A stretch of 64,000 nt of DNA from an uncultured Caryophanales bacterium. GTDB lineage: Bacteria > Bacillota_I > Bacilli_A > RFN20 > CAG-826. Below are positions 1 through 8,582 of this stretch, one piece after another. Made by a program: the position numbers and the translations under genes. How positions within the stretch are numbered: position 1 is the stretch's first letter; each line of letters begins with the position of its first letter. The stretch lies in contig CAMJWS010000001.1 in the NCBI GenBank assembly GCA_946409515.1, positions 189,557-253,556 on the forward strand, written 5' to 3'. Below the pieces are notes generated by a model that searched no databases, was not told where the DNA came from, and saw only the letters and a list, made by a program, of their open reading frames with translations.

Positions 1-382
1 CTAATGTAATAATCGCATTATCAGAAGTGATGCTAATATCATCGATATCATCTCCGTCAAATTCTAGTTCGTGATCTTCAAGAACGTATTTCTTCACAGT
101 GCCTTCACTATCGTAGTCAACGAATTCAGTGGAGTTTTGATAGTATGGATAAACATACTTATAAGCCACGACTTTTCTGACTTCGACATCAAGGTCACCA
201 CTGATCATATCGATTTGTGAATCTCTACTATTTAAGTTAAACCACGCCATTGTGGCCATCACAACGGAAGTGATGTTGCCAACAGCGAGTAAGCCAATAC
301 CGACATACTTAAGAGTACGATGGGTTTTACCACCGTTTTGCTTATTTGAGAATATGTTTTTGATTCTATCAAACACTTTCAT
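1..382 (-). CDS. SipW-cognate-like surface protein, 3' part cut by window edge
   Basis: About 127 codons are visible and the frame stays open to base 1. The start is ATG at 382-380, with an AGGAGA ribosome site a few bases upstream. A basic head (residues 1-25) is followed by a hydrophobic segment (about 26-45) ending in MAWFN. This is the pattern of SipW-cognate signal sequences (TasA/CalY-like proteins), where the hydrophobic core ends in A-[WY]-F. The part after residue 50 is acidic and probably extracellular. It lies 11 bp downstream of a second protein with the same N-terminal design and should share its c-di-GMP-riboswitch transcript. The exact family is not recognised. The signal class is a pattern judgement, and an uncleaved anchor is possible. 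Confidence 0.7.
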   Translation of the reverse strand, partial: MKVFDRIKNIFSNKQNGGKTHRTLKYVGIGLLAVGNITSVVMATMAWFNLNSRDSQIDMISGDLDVEVRKVVAYKYVYPYYQNSTEFVDYDSEGTVKKYVLEDHELEFDGDDIDDISITSDNAIITL

Positions 383-393
383 CTTCTTTTCTC

Positions 394-1260
394 CTAAGCA
401 AGTCTAAACATCAAATTTGTAAGAGATAACTTCTCATAGCAGTTACTATTTCCGAGAGTATCTTTTACGTAGTAAGGGTTGTTATAAGTATAATATGTGG
501 AACTATCATCTGAAAACTCTATAGAGAAATAAATTACAACACGTTTGGTATTTCCCGCTGTTCCAGAGATTGAATTCAAGATAGTAATTGATGGTTTTGT
601 AGTTGGAGCAATGTTGCTTTGACTATAAGTAAACTTATCAACAAGAGTGTTGTTTGTAATATCGGTGTTATAAGTCGCAAAGCCACTTGCGATATCATCA
701 GTGACTTCAGCAGTGCTATCAATGTAATAAGCACCACCATACATATTGATAGCCCATGATAAAGAGATTTCAACATCTTCGCTATTAACTTGTGTCACGA
801 CAGAAGGAAGAGTAACTTCACTCCAAGAGAACAAATTAAATGAACTTAATGAACCTTCAGTCACCACGATAGCATAAGTAAGTTTATGAGCAGGCCATAA
901 ATGATTGATATCTGTAGGAGCATCAGCATTTGTGACGTTGCCACTATTATCGTAATTAACTTTGACGAAAACTGGATTAGCATAAGCGTTTTCATAACCG
1001 GCGAAAGTATCAATACCAGCGTTATAGTTACCGTCTTTAGTTGTGCTTTGATCAACAGCAAAATGACGGAGATAATATAATTCAAAATCAAGGCCGGTTT
1101 CAGCTTTAATGGTAATGGAGTTAGTCACAGCGGTAACGCTTTGGTTAGTAACAAACCATGCATATGTACCAGTAAAAACAGATGCAAGAGAAAAGATTGC
1201 AGTTGCAGTTGCACCAGCGATTTTTAATCTTGTACGTGTTTTGCTTGAGTAACCCTTCAT
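394..1260 (-). CDS. SipW-cognate-like secreted or anchored surface protein
   Basis: 288 residues counted from ATG 1260. An in-frame TTG at 1275 gives five more residues but lies inside a hairpin. The N-terminus has a basic stretch, a hydrophobic core (about residues 14-32) and then TYAWFVTNQS, the hallmark of SipW-cognate or TasA/CalY-like secreted proteins. The rest is rich in Asn, Thr, Ser and Tyr with no further membrane segment, so it is probably an extracellular beta-rich protein. No SD sits directly before the ATG. An AGGAG at 1320-1324 serves a short overlapping frame instead. A cyclic-di-GMP-I riboswitch and terminator lie upstream, which points to a role in attachment, matrix or surface remodelling (inference). 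No sipW-type peptidase is in the window. Confidence 0.8.
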   Translation of the reverse strand: MKGYSSKTRTRLKIAGATATAIFSLASVFTGTYAWFVTNQSVTAVTNSITIKAETGLDFELYYLRHFAVDQSTTKDGNYNAGIDTFAGYENAYANPVFVKVNYDNSGNVTNADAPTDINHLWPAHKLTYAIVVTEGSLSSFNLFSWSEVTLPSVVTQVNSEDVEISLSWAINMYGGAYYIDSTAEVTDDIASGFATYNTDITNNTLVDKFTYSQSNIAPTTKPSITILNSISGTAGNTKRVVIYFSIEFSDDSSTYYTYNNPYYVKDTLGNSNCYEKLSLTNLMFRLA

Positions 1261-1324
1261 AAATTTAAAAGCCAATTGCCTATCAATAACGGAATCGACC
1301 CGTAAGGCAACTGGCTGTCTCCTA
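1257..1324 (-). promoter_or_regulatory. SD, mini-ORF and hairpin at the surface-protein start
   Basis: An AGGAG at 1324-1320 is followed nine bases later by a TTG at 1310. That TTG opens a 17-codon frame ending in a TGA that overlaps the ATG of the surface protein (ATGA, 1260-1257). The same stretch folds into an 11-bp stem (1315-1305 with 1281-1271), with an inner CGG/CCG pairing and a TTTTAAATTT run after it. The element could be a coupled leader peptide, a terminator or attenuator, or a hairpin that brings the SD close to the ATG. All three readings are inference. Confidence 0.5.
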
Positions 1325-1328
1325 AAGA

Positions 1329-1363
1329 ATATAAAACCTCAACTGTGATTAACAATTGAGGTT
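1329..1363 (-). terminator. Riboswitch expression-platform terminator
   Basis: An eight-base stem (AACCTCAA pairing with TTGAGGTT) has a 13-base loop and is followed on the minus strand by TTTTATATTC. It comes immediately after the c-di-GMP aptamer and overlaps the end of its 3' strand, as expected for ligand-controlled termination. Confidence 0.7.
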
Positions 1364-1433
1364 GCTGGCTATCTTTATTGTAAGACCCTATAGTTTTGCG
1401 TCACTAGATTACTCTAGTTTTGCTCTTTTCTCA
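1359..1433 (-). promoter_or_regulatory. Cyclic-di-GMP-I (GEMM-I) riboswitch
   Basis: The minus strand shows the GEMM-I signature in order: GCAAAAC, a hairpin with stem CTAGA/TCTAG capped by the GNRA tetraloop GTAA, then GTGACGCAAAACTATAGGG, a short second hairpin and AGATAGCCAGC. The tetraloop, the GACGCAAA core and the conserved ATAGCC match the known aptamer. A terminator hairpin follows. It lies upstream of two surface proteins, a common target class for c-di-GMP switches in Firmicutes. Confidence 0.85.
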
Positions 1434-1440
1434 CTTAAAT

Positions 1441-1468
1441 ATTTAACACTATCTTGTAAAGATGTCAA
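1441..1468 (-). promoter_or_regulatory. Promoter of the c-di-GMP-controlled operon
   Basis: A perfect -35 TTGACA (1468-1463) is followed after 16 bases by TTAAAT (1446-1441). The predicted start near 1434 is right at the 5' edge of the aptamer. Confidence 0.6.
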
Positions 1469-1520
1469 ACAATTATTTTTAAAATAATAATAAGTGAAAG
1501 GGCGTGAATCTTAGTTTTTA

Positions 1521-1892
1521 TTAAGCTTTGTATAAGCCGTGTAGGTTACAATATTCGTAAACTGCGACGACTTTTTCACCTGGCAATAAAGCAAATTGCG
1601 CTTTTGGTTCTTGACCTGGTTGTAGGACTTTTCTTTGATTGCCAAAGTTTGTTTGCAAAGCAATCCATTGAATATAATGGGCTTCTAACATTGGATGATC
1701 AACTTCGCCGACTTTGACATTAACGATATTATCCACGACTTCATAGACTGGGACATGTTTTTCATGAGCGCCATCTTGTGTGTTAACTGGGATTTCTTCC
1801 ATTGCTTCGCCACAGCACTTTGTTGGACAGCTTGAGCAATCATTAACTAAGGCAACGATTTTGCCACATACTTTACATCTTAAAAATTTCAT
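1521..1892 (-). CDS. dfx: Superoxide reductase (two-iron desulfoferrodoxin)
   Basis: This cytosolic enzyme reduces superoxide to peroxide without making oxygen, which is typical of anaerobes. From ATG 1892 (AAGGAGA ribosome site) it has 123 residues, the usual desulfoferrodoxin length. The N-terminal desulforedoxin-like domain keeps all four Cys ligands (CKVC near residue 7 and the CC pair near 28). The neelaredoxin domain carries the catalytic iron ligands: His in HEKHVP, His in HYIQW, and Cys and His in CNLHG near the C-terminus. A longer frame starting at 1928 lacks an SD and is not favoured. It follows a methyltransferase on the same strand with a gap of about 40 bp. Confidence 0.93.
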   Translation of the reverse strand: MKFLRCKVCGKIVALVNDCSSCPTKCCGEAMEEIPVNTQDGAHEKHVPVYEVVDNIVNVKVGEVDHPMLEAHYIQWIALQTNFGNQRKVLQPGQEPKAQFALLPGEKVVAVYEYCNLHGLYKA

Positions 1893-1934
1893 TATAAGTC
1901 TCCTTTGAAAGCTTATTTCTAATTCCATTATATA

Positions 1935-2627
1935 TTATTTGTTTTTAAGCACAAATAATCTTCTTCTTTCAATATTTTCACCAGGCCAAGCAAAATAGTC
2001 TAAATAGACTATTTCAAAATAAGGCTCAAATAACCCTTTCCATTCGTCATCACTAAGTGATAATAGTCTTAATACACCGTCGAGATAAATGTATTTACCT
2101 TCTTCTAGCGGCTTGACCTTAGGATCGGTATAAAAATTAAGGCCCACTACTAAGAGAGCATCCTTACTAAGGATATTATGGAAATTTACTATTATTTGTT
2201 TACTGACATCTAGTGGTAATACATCCAAAACATTAGAACAGATTAAACCATCATAACTATTAGGAGCTTGCTTTTCTAACCATGATTCATCAATCACTTC
2301 TAAATCAACTTTATTTGATACATTGTATGTATCCAAGATGAATTTAGCGGACTCTATACCTTCTTTAGAAGTATCCACTGCTTTTACATATTTAGCACCC
2401 TTTTTAGCGAGTATTAATGATGCCCAAGCATTGCCACATCCATAGTCCAATACTTTATTAGTGGTTAATAAGTTATCTAAAGCATCCGCGAGTTTCTTAG
2501 AAGGCGCAAAATCAAGATAATTATCATTAGTCATTGAGGCTTTGATATCATCTTTATCATCTTGGCTTAGCTTTAAAGCACTATCCCAAAATTCTATTAG
2601 TGTTTTTAGTGTTTCTTTACTATTCAT
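1935..2627 (-). CDS. Class I SAM-dependent methyltransferase
   Basis: 230 residues. The Rossmann motif I is clear (LDYGCGNAWASLILAKKG, near residue 60), followed by the acidic residue after strand 2 (VKAVDTS) and a motif IV-like region (YDGLICSNVLDVL). The fold is therefore secure, but the substrate cannot be read from sequence. The SD (GAAAGAAAT) is weak. It could be co-transcribed with the superoxide reductase gene downstream. Confidence 0.8.
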   Translation of the reverse strand: MNSKETLKTLIEFWDSALKLSQDDKDDIKASMTNDNYLDFAPSKKLADALDNLLTTNKVLDYGCGNAWASLILAKKGAKYVKAVDTSKEGIESAKFILDTYNVSNKVDLEVIDESWLEKQAPNSYDGLICSNVLDVLPLDVSKQIIVNFHNILSKDALLVVGLNFYTDPKVKPLEEGKYIYLDGVLRLLSLSDDEWKGLFEPYFEIVYLDYFAWPGENIERRRLFVLKNK

Positions 2628-2670
2628 ATTTCTTTCATTTTATCAGTATTATTCTTATTTTAAAGATAAA

Positions 2671-2704
2671 AAGAAAACGGCTATCCATTTGGGATAACCG
2701 TTTA
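2671..2704 (-). terminator. Intrinsic terminator
   Basis: Stem AACGG-TATCC / GGATA-CCGTT with a four-base loop, followed on the minus strand by TTTTCTTTTTATC. It ends transcription of the membrane protein gene at 2722-3327. Confidence 0.8.
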
Positions 2705-2721
2705 TCTAATTAATGAATTAA

Positions 2722-3327
2722 TTATTCAGCTTTTGCTTCTTGGACTTCTTCGTCTTCTTTAACTGTAAGTCTAAGTGTTGGTGGGATCATTCCTAAGACA
2801 CCTAAACCGAAGATTAAGAAGTAATTATCAATTAATGGTTCTAATTTTAAGCTTGGGTCTGCGGTTTGAACAGCATTTAAGTCACTAGCCATATAGAAGG
2901 CTGCGTACATAAGGACTAAGACTGAAAAGATGAAACCTGTAGCAATATACATCTTTTCAATGCGTTTATTCTTAAATGATGTTAAGTAATAGATTAAAGA
3001 TAAGACCGCTGCAACAAGCATTAATAAGCTAATCGCTAATAAAGCAACGTTTTGTGTATAAATTTTAATCACCACAAGAACGAAAGAAACAATGATATTT
3101 GCCACTGATAAGACGATAGAGACAATTCTTGAGAAGACGTTTCTACCAGTTGTGAGTGCGGCTAGGAATAAAACACCACCGACTAATTCTAAAACACCTA
3201 ATGAAGCCAAGTTGCCTGGATATCTTGCTGTTGCACAGAATGAGATAGCTAAGACTGCCAAGACAATCACGACGCCAGATAAAATAATGGCGGCTACTGG
3301 GAATTTTTTGTTTTCATTTTTACTCAT
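2722..3327 (-). CDS. Six-helix integral membrane protein, unknown
   Basis: 201 residues with about six hydrophobic segments (roughly 10-31, 42-60, 65-88, 94-115, 126-148 and 168-185), a basic N-terminus and an acidic tail (KEDEEVQEAKAE). No catalytic motif is visible and I do not recognise the family. The ribosome site is weak: AGGAAAG lies 13 bases before the ATG. It has its own terminator and so is probably a single-gene transcript. Confidence 0.65.
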   Translation of the reverse strand: MSKNENKKFPVAAIILSGVVIVLAVLAISFCATARYPGNLASLGVLELVGGVLFLAALTTGRNVFSRIVSIVLSVANIIVSFVLVVIKIYTQNVALLAISLLMLVAAVLSLIYYLTSFKNKRIEKMYIATGFIFSVLVLMYAAFYMASDLNAVQTADPSLKLEPLIDNYFLIFGLGVLGMIPPTLRLTVKEDEEVQEAKAE

Positions 3328-3455
3328 AAGTATGAACCTACTTTCCTTTTTGATTATAAACGGCTATTGGTATAGACGCTAGAGAAAAGTGTTCTCGACT
3401 CTTCTCACTTATTAGACGTACAAAAAATATAAAACTGCTAAGAAATGTGTTTTTC

Positions 3456-3483
3456 TTGCAAAAAATACAAAAATATATAAAAT
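3456..3483 (+). promoter_or_regulatory. Promoter of the lysine-riboswitch transcript
   Basis: TTGCAA (3456-3461), a 16-base spacer and TAAAAT (3478-3483). The predicted start near 3490 is a few bases before the lysine aptamer. The rest of the gap from 3328 shows nothing else. Confidence 0.5.
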
Positions 3484-3493
3484 AAACGCATAG

Positions 3494-3660
3494 ATTGATA
3501 GAGGCGCGGTCTTTATCAGTAGTAAGCAGAGACGGTAGTCAATGAAGCTTATGAAAGGAAATACCGCCGAAACCACTAGTAGTCGTATTAGTGAGTTGGG
3601 GTATAGGAGAACATCCTATGCACTCCTACAGCTATTGTTGTAGAGGAGCTATTGATGAAA
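3494..3660 (+). promoter_or_regulatory. Lysine riboswitch (L-box)
   Basis: Conserved L-box blocks occur in order: GATAGAGGCGCGG with AGTA, AAAGGAAATACCGCCGAA, GTTGGGGTATAGGAGAACAT with a paired TATAGGA/TCCTATG arm, and GGAGCTATTGATGA closing the five-way junction. The length of about 165 nt fits the class. A terminator follows. It controls the downstream amino-acid ABC importer and is the main evidence that the substrate is lysine. Confidence 0.93.
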
Positions 3661-3676
3661 TCCTGTTCTTATACTG

Positions 3677-3709
3677 AGGTTGCATCGATAGAATGCAATC
3701 TTATTTTTT
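3677..3709 (+). terminator. L-box expression-platform terminator
   Basis: A nine-base stem (AGGTTGCAT with ATGCAATCT, one G-U pair) is followed by TATTTTTT. It should form when lysine is bound and stop transcription before the importer. Confidence 0.85.
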
Positions 3710-3727
3710 AGGAAAGGGGTTTCATCT

Positions 3728-4588
3728 ATGAGAAGAAACAATTATTTAGCGTTACTTGCGCTTTTATCATCATTGTCTTTATCCGCTTGTGGAGCTAATC
3801 AAGTGGATAATTCTAGATTAGTTATTGGTATGGAATGTGCATACCAACCTTTTAATTGGACTGTTAATAAGTCTAATGAATTCACTTTACCAATTGATGG
3901 CACGAATGAATTTGCCGATGGCTATGATATTGCTGTTGCAAGATTCTTATCTAAAGATTTAGGTAGAGATGTCGTTATTAAAAGAATTGAATGGGATGAT
4001 CTTATTCCATCGCTTAATAGCGGTTCTATTAATATGGTTTTAGCCGGTATGTCTTCCACTGCCGAAAGAAGAAAGACCATTGATTTTACTGAACCATATT
4101 TAAAGAGTGATTTAGCATGGTTAATTAAACAAGAAAATATTCCAGAAGGTAATTCTAAAGACAATCCACTTAACTATGAGGGGTTAAAAGAATTATTTAA
4201 AGGTCAATCATTAGTGTGCCAGGCTAATGTCGTTGGTGATGATATCATTGAAGATTATTTCGCTAGCGATGCTTCACTTAATATTAGACATAGCGCTGCT
4301 CAACAAACATATCCACTTGCGGCATTAGATGTTCAACGTGGTATTTCATTCGCCATGCCTGCGGAATTACCAGTTATTGAAGCAATGGCATCTTTAGATG
4401 GCTTAGGTGTCTTATACTGTGATTATTCTTTCTTAAGTGAAGGTGATTTAGAAGGTTTAGCGGTCAATATTGGTCTTAAAAAAGGTAACACCGCTTTACT
4501 TAATGATTTAAATGCTTCCTTAGGTAGACTTTCTCAAGAAGAAAGAAGTCGCTTAATGGGTGAAGCTAGCCAAAGAAGTCAAGGTTGA
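3728..4588 (+). CDS. Amino-acid ABC importer, substrate-binding lipoprotein (lysine inferred)
   Basis: 286 residues. The N-terminal signal ends in the lipobox LSACG (Cys near residue 21), so the mature protein is lipid-anchored outside the cell. The body matches the SBP_bac_3 family of polar amino-acid binders: VIGMECAYQPFNW near the start, the FADGYDIAVARFLSKDLG block, and GMSSTAERRKTIDFTEPY. The SD AGGAAAGGGG precedes the ATG. It is first in an operon with permease and ATPase genes. The upstream L-box makes lysine the likely ligand; the protein alone would only say polar amino acid. Confidence 0.9.
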   Translation: MRRNNYLALLALLSSLSLSACGANQVDNSRLVIGMECAYQPFNWTVNKSNEFTLPIDGTNEFADGYDIAVARFLSKDLGRDVVIKRIEWDDLIPSLNSGSINMVLAGMSSTAERRKTIDFTEPYLKSDLAWLIKQENIPEGNSKDNPLNYEGLKELFKGQSLVCQANVVGDDIIEDYFASDASLNIRHSAAQQTYPLAALDVQRGISFAMPAELPVIEAMASLDGLGVLYCDYSFLSEGDLEGLAVNIGLKKGNTALLNDLNASLGRLSQEERSRLMGEASQRSQG

Positions 4589-4593
4589 TAATA

Positions 4594-5382
4594 ATGATAG
4601 ACTTAGCAAAAGCTGGTGATTTATTCATAAGAAACCAAGGCCTTATTTGGGCGGGTATTATTTCCACGCTTATCTTATCGATATTTGGCACTGTCGTGGG
4701 TTTATTTCTTGGTGTCTTTATTGCCTATGGCAAAAACTTAAAAGTTAAGCCCACGTCTTCTTGGATTAAGAAGGTTGGTTTCAATATTATTAAAGGATTA
4801 TGTAACATCTATTCAGTGGTCTTAAGAGGTACACCAATGATGGTCCAAGCCTTAATCTTTAAATATGGCTGTGCGGCATTAGGACTTAACTGGGATGCGA
4901 TTAGATTTCCATCTTTAATAAGTGATGTCTTTAATGGTTGGTTCTTTGCAGGCTTAATTGTTATTACCTTTAATACCGCTGCCTATATGGCAGAAATAGT
5001 CCAATCTGGTCTTAACGGTGTGGATATGGGTCAAGTAGAAGGCGCAAGAAGCTTAGGTATGAAGAGTTCCACCGCTTCTTTCTTTGTGGTCCTACCACAG
5101 GCCATTAGAAATTCCTTACCAACGATTGGTAACGAATTGATTGTTAATATTAAAGACTCTTCTGTTTTAAATGTTATTGCCACGACTGAACTATATTATC
5201 GTATGAAAGTAATCTCCACTGCTTCATACGCTTTCTTAGAAGGATATCTCATCTTAGCGGTTATCTACTTACTATTAACTTTAATTGCCGCGGGTATCCT
5301 TAAACTTATCGAAAAGAAATTAGATGGACAAAAGATCTCCCTTAATCCATTTAATAGATTTAAAAGAGGATTATTTGCATGA
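4594..5382 (+). CDS. Amino-acid ABC importer permease (lysine inferred)
   Basis: About 262 residues, HisM/GlnP type, with five or more membrane helices. The cytoplasmic coupling motif is clear: [19 protein letters not shown], the EAA loop that docks onto the ATPase. I place the start at ATG 4594 because AAGG (4581-4584) sits at good spacing. An upstream TTG (4585) would overlap the stop of the binding-protein gene. The end overlaps the ATPase start by four bases (ATGA), so the genes are translationally coupled. Confidence 0.9.
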   Translation: MIDLAKAGDLFIRNQGLIWAGIISTLILSIFGTVVGLFLGVFIAYGKNLKVKPTSSWIKKVGFNIIKGLCNIYSVVLRGTPMMVQALIFKYGCAALGLNWDAIRFPSLISDVFNGWFFAGLIVITFNTAAYMAEIVQSGLNGVDMGQVEGARSLGMKSSTASFFVVLPQAIRNSLPTIGNELIVNIKDSSVLNVIATTELYYRMKVISTASYAFLEGYLILAVIYLLLTLIAAGILKLIEKKLDGQKISLNPFNRFKRGLFA

Positions 5383-6392
5383 GTGAAGTTGTATTAGAAG
5401 TTAAAAACTTAGCAAAATTCTTTGACGCGAATAGAGTGCTTAAGGACATTAATCTCACGGTAAATAAGGGAGACGTGATAGCGATTATTGGTCCAAGTGG
5501 CTCTGGCAAATCAACATTTTTAAGATGTCTTAACTTATTAGAAGAACCCACAAGAGGATTACTCTCTTTTAAAGGTAATAATTACTTTAATATTGAGAAA
5601 TGTAAGGATGATTTCGTGGACTATGATGCCTATCGTAAAGAAAAAGCAAAATATAAAGATATCCTAGTGGACGCTGAAGATAATCTCGCGATTTACCAAA
5701 ATAAGATTATCGAAGGCTACGTCACAAAGCAAAATAAAAGAAGAGTTAAAGAGTGCAAGAAGATTTATAAAAAAGTCTTAAATGAAAAGCCAAATAAAGC
5801 GGACTTCTTTGATAAGGATGCTTATGAAGCATTTATTAAAGAACACCCAATTACCGCGATTAGTGAAAAGCAAAGAAATCAAATGCGTAGTCAAATGACG
5901 ATGGTTTTTCAAAGTTTTAATCTCTTTAACAATATGGATGTTTTAAAAAACTGCACAATCGCTCAAACTAAAGTTTTAAAGCGTAGTTATGAAGACAGCA
6001 AAGAAAGAGCAATTCTAGAATTAACTAAAGTTAATATGCAAGATAGAATGAACTATCGTCCTAGAGCGTTAAGCGGTGGCCAAAAGCAAAGAGTCGCTAT
6101 CGCTAGAGCGTTATGCATGGATCCTGAAATCATTCTGTTTGATGAACCAACTTCCGCTTTGGATCCAAAAATGGTTAATGAAGTATTAGAAGTTATGAAG
6201 AAATTAGCCAGTGAAGGTAGAACTATGATTGTGGTCACTCATGAAATGAACTTCGCGAAGAACGTCGCTAATAAGGTTATCTTTATGGATGATGGCTATA
6301 TCGTTGAAAGCGGAGATAGTAAATCATTCTTTGCTCATCCAAAAGAAGAAAGAACTAAAGCTTTCTTAAAGAAGGCTAATATCAATTTATAG
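5379..6392 (+). CDS. Amino-acid ABC importer ATPase with helical insertion
   Basis: 337 residues against about 240 for GlnQ/HisP. Walker [10 protein letters not shown] lies at 38-46, the Q-loop Gln near 178, signature LSGGQKQR at 231, Walker B ILFDEP near 252 and the switch His in VTHEMN. All catalytic motifs are present. Between Walker A and the Q-loop there is a Lys/Glu/Tyr-rich insertion of about 90 residues (roughly 70-160) that looks helical and has no counterpart in ordinary GlnQ. It sits where the ATPase contacts the membrane subunits. It completes the lysine-riboswitch operon. Confidence 0.9.
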   Translation: MSEVVLEVKNLAKFFDANRVLKDINLTVNKGDVIAIIGPSGSGKSTFLRCLNLLEEPTRGLLSFKGNNYFNIEKCKDDFVDYDAYRKEKAKYKDILVDAEDNLAIYQNKIIEGYVTKQNKRRVKECKKIYKKVLNEKPNKADFFDKDAYEAFIKEHPITAISEKQRNQMRSQMTMVFQSFNLFNNMDVLKNCTIAQTKVLKRSYEDSKERAILELTKVNMQDRMNYRPRALSGGQKQRVAIARALCMDPEIILFDEPTSALDPKMVNEVLEVMKKLASEGRTMIVVTHEMNFAKNVANKVIFMDDGYIVESGDSKSFFAHPKEERTKAFLKKANINL

Positions 6393-6436
6393 AATTAGTC
6401 TTCTTTTTCTAGTATCATAAAGCAAAGGTGATTTTT

Positions 6437-7645
6437 ATGGATAATGAATTAAACAAACTTATTCTTTTAGAACAAGAAAGACAAAATAATGGTATCGAAC
6501 TTATCGCTAGTGAAAACTACGCTAGTATTGATGTAAGAAGCGCCTGTGGCTCTATTCTTACTAATAAATACGCTGAAGGTTTCCCTGGTCATAGATATTA
6601 CGGGGGCTGTGAAGTCGTTGATGAAGTTGAAAACTTAGCGATTAATAGAGCGTGTGAATTATTTGGTTGTAAATATGCTAATGTCCAACCACATAGTGGT
6701 TCACAAGCTAACGCTGCCGCTTATAGAGCCTTATTACCAGAAGGTGGCAAGATTCTTTCATTAGTCCTTAATGATGGAGGGCACTTAACTCATGGTTCAC
6801 CAGTATCTTTTTCTTCTCACCTTTATAGTTTTGTCCACTACCCATTAAAAGACGGTCATCTAGATTATGATGAAATAGAAAAAATAGCCTTAGAAGAAAA
6901 GCCAGATCTCATTATGGCAGGCTATTCTTCTTATCCATACACTATTGATTTCAAAAGATTTAGAGAAATTGCCGATAAGATTGGCGCCTTATTTATGGTG
7001 GATATGGCCCATATTGCAGGTTTAGTGGCTACTGGATTACATCCTTCTCCAGTTCCTTATGCAGATGTTGTGACTTCCACTACTCATAAGACATTAAGAG
7101 GTCCTAGAGGTGGTCTTATTCTCACTAACAGTGAAGAGATGATTAAAAAGATTAACTCTGCGATCTTCCCATATTATCAAGGTGGACCATTAGAACATAT
7201 TATTGGTGGTAAAGCCACTTGCTTTAAAGAAGCTTTAACGCCTGAATTTAAAGAATATATTAAGCAAGTTTTAGTTAATACGAAGGCATGCGCTGATAAA
7301 TTAGCAGAATTAGGAGCTATAGTCTCTGGCACTGATAATCATTTATTCTTAGTAAATGTTCTAGATACATATGGTATTACTGGTAAAGACGCTCAATTAG
7401 CTTTAGAAGGTATTGGCATCACCACGAATAAGAATATGATTCCTAATGATACATTAACTCCTGGTAAAACAAGTGGCTTGCGTATTGGTTTTGCCGCAGT
7501 AACCACTAGAGGGTGCACTAAAGAACAAGCGGAAGAAGTTGCCATTATTATTCATAAATATTTAAGCAAAGAAATAGATGATAAAAAGGCTAGAGAACTA
7601 GTCTCTAACCTTGTTAGTAACTGGAAACAAATCCAAGATATTTAG
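6437..7645 (+). CDS. glyA: Serine hydroxymethyltransferase
   Basis: This PLP enzyme interconverts serine and glycine and charges tetrahydrofolate with one-carbon units. 402 residues from ATG 6437 (AAAGGTGAT ribosome site); an earlier GTG at 6428 is part of that site. Family landmarks are all present: the LIASENYAS start, [25 protein letters not shown], the DMAHIAGL block and the PLP lysine in [12 protein letters not shown]. Length is typical for bacteria. Its stop overlaps the stop of the convergent membrane-protein gene. Confidence 0.97.
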   Translation: MDNELNKLILLEQERQNNGIELIASENYASIDVRSACGSILTNKYAEGFPGHRYYGGCEVVDEVENLAINRACELFGCKYANVQPHSGSQANAAAYRALLPEGGKILSLVLNDGGHLTHGSPVSFSSHLYSFVHYPLKDGHLDYDEIEKIALEEKPDLIMAGYSSYPYTIDFKRFREIADKIGALFMVDMAHIAGLVATGLHPSPVPYADVVTSTTHKTLRGPRGGLILTNSEEMIKKINSAIFPYYQGGPLEHIIGGKATCFKEALTPEFKEYIKQVLVNTKACADKLAELGAIVSGTDNHLFLVNVLDTYGITGKDAQLALEGIGITTNKNMIPNDTLTPGKTSGLRIGFAAVTTRGCTKEQAEEVAIIIHKYLSKEIDDKKARELVSNLVSNWKQIQDI

Positions 7646-8580
7646 TTTCCTTTTTTAGCTTTCTCAGCTTTTTTAGCTTCTTTTACTTTTAAATATCTTC
7701 CTTCTATTAAATCAATGACTTCATTAGGAATTTCTTTTTTATAAATGGTAATAACAGCGGTTTGGTTATTTACTTTACCTTTGATTAAATAGAAGTTTTT
7801 TGTTTTCGTGCGTTTCATATTGTCATAACTGACTTTGTAGCGAGTTTCCATTCTCGCTTCTTTATAGGAAACAACATATTGTTCAATATAATCAGGATAA
7901 ACTCTTAATCCAATCTCTTTAGGCATTCTTTTCTTTAATCTTATTCTTTGAATAATCATCATGATAATAAAAAGAACAATAAACAACACAACAGCAAAAG
8001 CAGAGAATGTCGCAGCATTACGTAAACCCTCTAACACATTTTGAGGATTAATCATTAAGAAGAATAAGAAAATGAAAACAAATAACAAGCCAAATATCGC
8101 TAAAAGAGGTAAGCCAACCGCATAAAATGTTGTTAAAAGAGTGGCTTTAAGAGAAGGATACTTCATTGATTCTTGTGGGAATTCAAATTCCACACCATCA
8201 GGTTTAGCGGTTTCACTCCTGTCAGCGATAACTTCGTTAAATTTAAGCATTTTCTTCGCTTCTTTATCAGCGTCTTCTTTGCCCGCATCTTCAGCATAGA
8301 TTTCAACATTACTCTTAATGTTATTAGTAGTTCTTCTTTTTAATCTGATATAACGGAATAAATCAGAGAAGAAGATGATGGTCATAATAAAGTTAACGAT
8401 AACCGCGATCACAACAATGAGCGTTGTTATTCTAGCGGGAGCTTCAGGATCTGCAGACGCTGGATCTTGCATATAAGCAATCACATCAATAGTAAAAGAT
8501 GCGTATAAAAATACATGGGTTAATATCATCAAAATAAAGATGATGATGTGCGATGCTGATTTCCAATATGGCTTAATCAT
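7642..8580 (-). CDS. Four-helix membrane protein, unknown
   Basis: 312 residues. Two hydrophobic helices lie near residues 10-32 and 52-75, then a charged cytoplasmic stretch (about 80-150), then two more helices (about 155-180 and 193-215), and a basic C-terminal domain ending in Lys/Ala-rich sequence. No catalytic motif is seen. It starts two bases after the stop of the acyltransferase gene upstream, so the two are almost certainly one transcript and may act together at the membrane (inference). Confidence 0.7.
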   Translation of the reverse strand: MIKPYWKSASHIIIFILMILTHVFLYASFTIDVIAYMQDPASADPEAPARITTLIVVIAVIVNFIMTIIFFSDLFRYIRLKRRTTNNIKSNVEIYAEDAGKEDADKEAKKMLKFNEVIADRSETAKPDGVEFEFPQESMKYPSLKATLLTTFYAVGLPLLAIFGLLFVFIFLFFLMINPQNVLEGLRNAATFSAFAVVLFIVLFIIMMIIQRIRLKKRMPKEIGLRVYPDYIEQYVVSYKEARMETRYKVSYDNMKRTKTKNFYLIKGKVNNQTAVITIYKKEIPNEVIDLIEGRYLKVKEAKKAEKAKKGN

Positions 8581-8582
8581 TG

